56,288 bases of DNA from Fulvimonas sp. R45 (lineage in GTDB: Bacteria > Pseudomonadota > Gammaproteobacteria > Xanthomonadales > Rhodanobacteraceae): the NCBI RefSeq assembly GCF_030504985.1, contig NZ_JASERU010000021.1, forward strand, positions 1 through 56,288. The letters run 5' to 3'. A program made the translations under genes and the position numbers. The stretch's first letter is position 1. Each line of letters begins with the position of its first letter. Positions 54,738 to 56,288 of this stretch are shown here, piece by piece. Under the pieces are notes generated by a model. The model worked only from the letters and a program-made list of their open reading frames with translations, was not told the DNA's origin and searched no databases.

Positions 54738-55493
54738 GTGGCTGAAGTTCTTTTCTACGAGCGCCCGGTGCCGCTCAACCGTACCCAGCACAAGGACCTG
54801 CGCCTGAAGCCGGTGCCGAGCCTGAAGTTCGCGCTCAATGCGCATTCGGTGCCGCTGACCTGCGTGGAGTTTCCCGTCGCGGCGCGCGACATGCCGATCC
54901 TGTTCGCCGGCACGGAGATCGCCAGCGCGGGCCCGATGGCCCTGCTCGGCCTGCGCCAGAACGAGAACCTGTTCGTGGACGCCAACGGCCAGTGGGCGCC
55001 GAACACCTATATCCCGGCCTTCGTCCGCCGCTATCCCTTCGTGCTGGCCGAGAAGCCCAAGGAGATGGAAGGCGACGACTTCACCGTGTTCCTGGACGAG
55101 GCCTACGAGGGCTTCGGCAGCGAGGGCGAGCGCCTGTTCAAGGAGGACGGCAGCGACAGCGAGCTGCTGACCAACGCGGTGAACTTCCTCGGCGAGTTCC
55201 AGCAGCACGTGACCCGCACCCAGCAGTTCATGGAACAGCTGCGCAAGCACGACCTGCTGGAGCCGCGCAACATCACGCTGCAGAAGGACGGCAAGTCGAT
55301 CAACCTCAACGGCCTGTTCGTGGTCAACGAGGAAAAGCTGCGCCAGTTGGACGAGAAGACGGCGCAGGCGTTCCTCGCGGACGGCACGCTTGGCTGGATC
55401 TACGCCCATCTGCTGTCGCTGGCGAACATCGACCGCGTGGCGCTGCGCCTGAGCGAGCGCGAGCAGGTCGAGGAAGCCGGCACCCGGAACTGA
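54738..55493 (+). CDS. SapC-family protein
   Basis: 251 residues from a GTG preceded by AGAGGT. Matches the SapC family (PF07277-type), with VPLTCVEFPVAARDMPILF, NTYIPAFVRRYPFVL and a C-terminal LGWIYAHLLSLANIDRV. Named after a protein of the Campylobacter S-layer region, its biochemical function is unknown. In Xanthomonadales and alphaproteobacteria it often accompanies TonB-dependent receptor and tryptophan-halogenase genes; here it stands alone. No signal peptide. A terminator follows. Confidence 0.9.
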   Translation: MAEVLFYERPVPLNRTQHKDLRLKPVPSLKFALNAHSVPLTCVEFPVAARDMPILFAGTEIASAGPMALLGLRQNENLFVDANGQWAPNTYIPAFVRRYPFVLAEKPKEMEGDDFTVFLDEAYEGFGSEGERLFKEDGSDSELLTNAVNFLGEFQQHVTRTQQFMEQLRKHDLLEPRNITLQKDGKSINLNGLFVVNEEKLRQLDEKTAQAFLADGTLGWIYAHLLSLANIDRVALRLSEREQVEEAGTRN

Positions 55494-55518
55494 GCACGGG
55501 TCTCGTCGTGACCGGAAG

Positions 55519-55546
55519 AGGGCGGCGCGCAGGCGTCGCCCTTTTT
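55519..55546 (+). terminator. Rho-independent terminator of the SapC-family gene
   Basis: AGGGCGGCGC (55519-55528) pairs with GCGTCGCCCT (55533-55542) with one G-U, loop GCAG, followed by TTTT. It begins 26 bp after the stop. Confidence 0.85.
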
Positions 55547-55623
55547 CGTGCCGGGCGTGCACGACACGCGCGGATGGCACGTGGCGCCCGCGACGATGGG
55601 CGGCGGTTGCCGCTCCGTCCGGC

Positions 55624-56097
55624 TCAGCGCACCGGCTTGGCCAGGCGCAGCAGGTCGGTGCCGTAGCCGGCGGCCTCGTACAGCGCGCGGGCGCGTTCGT
55701 TGCCGGGGAACACCGCCAGCGTCACCAACTGGCACTGGTGGTCGCGCGCCCAACCTTCGGCGTGCGCCAGCAGCGCGCGCGCCACGCCACGGCCTTCATG
55801 CCGCGGCGCCACCGCCAGGTCGGAGATGTGGCAGTTGGTGCGGCCGGTGAAGAAGTCCTGCGTTTTCTGCAGGTGGATGAAGCCGGCGCGCTCGCCGTCG
55901 GCATCTTCGGCCACGAACAGGTAGCTGTTGGCGGGTTGCTCGTCGAGGTGGCGGCCGAGGTCCTTGCGGATGCCCTCGACGCATTCATGCCGCCGCCGCC
56001 ATGCCGGCAGCGCGAAATCCACGAAGCGCGGCACCAGGCCGAGGATGAACTCGTCGTCGTCTTCGGCGAGGCGGATCAGGTAGTGGCTGTCGGCCAT
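55624..56097 (-). CDS. GNAT-family N-acetyltransferase
   Basis: 157 residues with the acetyl-CoA-binding signature RHEGRGVARALLAHAE (Q/RxxGxG/A) and the closing NERARALYEAAGYG typical of the fold. The acceptor substrate cannot be told. Start at ATG 56097. It converges on the SapC-family gene and its terminator. There is no obvious operon partner in the window. Confidence 0.9.
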   Translation of the reverse strand: MADSHYLIRLAEDDDEFILGLVPRFVDFALPAWRRRHECVEGIRKDLGRHLDEQPANSYLFVAEDADGERAGFIHLQKTQDFFTGRTNCHISDLAVAPRHEGRGVARALLAHAEGWARDHQCQLVTLAVFPGNERARALYEAAGYGTDLLRLAKPVR

Positions 56098-56241
56098 GCT
56101 GGTCGGTGCTGGGCTGGAGCGATGGTGCCGGTTCTACACCACCGGCGTATGGCATGGAAGCCCGCGGCCTTGGCTTCCCTCTCCCCTGCTGTTCAGCCCG
56201 GACACATAGCGGACATTCGTTCGGAGAGATGGTGGACACGT

Positions 56242-56288
56242 TCAGGGCAGCCTCCGGCCGCTGGTGGAAGTGTGCTCGATGACATCGA
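56242..56288 (-). CDS. Possible 3' end of a CDS entering from the right edge (IS-like)
   Basis: On the minus strand a frame enters from the right edge and ends at TGA (56244-56242), reading DVIEHTSTSGRRLP. Just beyond it, 56195-56240 contains three spaced GGACA copies (GGACACATAG, GGACATTCG, GGACACG), a pattern seen at the ends of some insertion sequences (IS21/IS481-like). The fragment is too short to identify; the rest of 56098-56194 shows a weak partial family-B tract (CCCTCTCCCCT at about 56178). Confidence 0.25.
   Translation of the reverse strand, partial: DVIEHTSTSGRRLP

Noticed and set aside
55985-56239. 84-codon minus-strand frame at the right end (MSTISPNECPLC...)
   Set aside because: Its downstream half overlaps the GNAT gene in another frame, composition is Pro/Arg-rich and it has no ribosome-binding site; it is more likely a shadow frame plus repeat sequence.

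Overview
The window is high-GC DNA (about two thirds G+C) with densely packed genes. Gene content and order (petABC-sspAB, miaB-phoH-ybeY-corC, large TonB-dependent receptors with aromatic C-termini, SapC, an Oar-like receptor) suggest a gammaproteobacterium of the Xanthomonadales, most likely the Rhodanobacteraceae/Xanthomonadaceae group. The species cannot be fixed from the sequence. Most of the window is core chromosome. There is no prophage, integrase, plasmid origin or CRISPR array. Both window edges look like fragments of insertion sequences.

Layout. 1-6775 (mostly minus): an operon-like block miaB - phoH - ybeY - corC - a DUF4105/Lnb-type membrane protein - corA. Each junction of this block carries GC-rich palindromic repeats. 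The Lnb-type gene sits where E. coli has lnt. 6993-9318: a lytic transglycosylase and a DegS-like protease, convergent. 9401-13248 (+): petABC (cytochrome bc1) and sspAB. 13317-17371 (-): Trm112-like, DUF1631, nadC, DUF3301. 17430-19090 (+): purEK. 19158-19736 (-): iron superoxide dismutase. 19845-21583 (+): grxD, a YciK-like SDR and a MarC-family protein. 21832-25197 (+): an Oar-like TonB-dependent receptor. 25352-26752 (+): ppnN. Then on the minus strand come tRNA-Asn, a second TonB-dependent receptor and an S9 peptidase (to 32108).

32289-39641 mixes lipoprotein maturation (lgt), folate/thymidylate (thyA, folA), a Nudix-ThiE fusion, apt, an EamA transporter, and a secreted protein with two retropepsin-like DTG motifs. 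39635-43403 (-) is a probable peroxide-stress cluster: oxyR, with a perfect ATAG-N7-CTAT operator in front of it, then a short rubrerythrin, a two-cluster Fe-S/CCG protein and a DUF3501 protein. 43530-51290 (+) carries an M1 aminopeptidase, a 1370-residue membrane protein that I read as an internal tandem duplication, and prmC. The window ends with dxs, a low-affinity iron permease-family protein, an HNH nuclease, a SapC-family protein and a GNAT acetyltransferase.

Most noteworthy: (1) the duplicated 1370-residue envelope protein; (2) the Lnb-type candidate lipoprotein N-acyltransferase in the lnt slot; (3) the oxyR-rubrerythrin-FeS-DUF3501 cluster with its operator; (4) a perfect 30-bp inverted repeat that encodes the PhoH C-terminus and, if the GTG at 4277 is used, also the N-terminus of YbeY.
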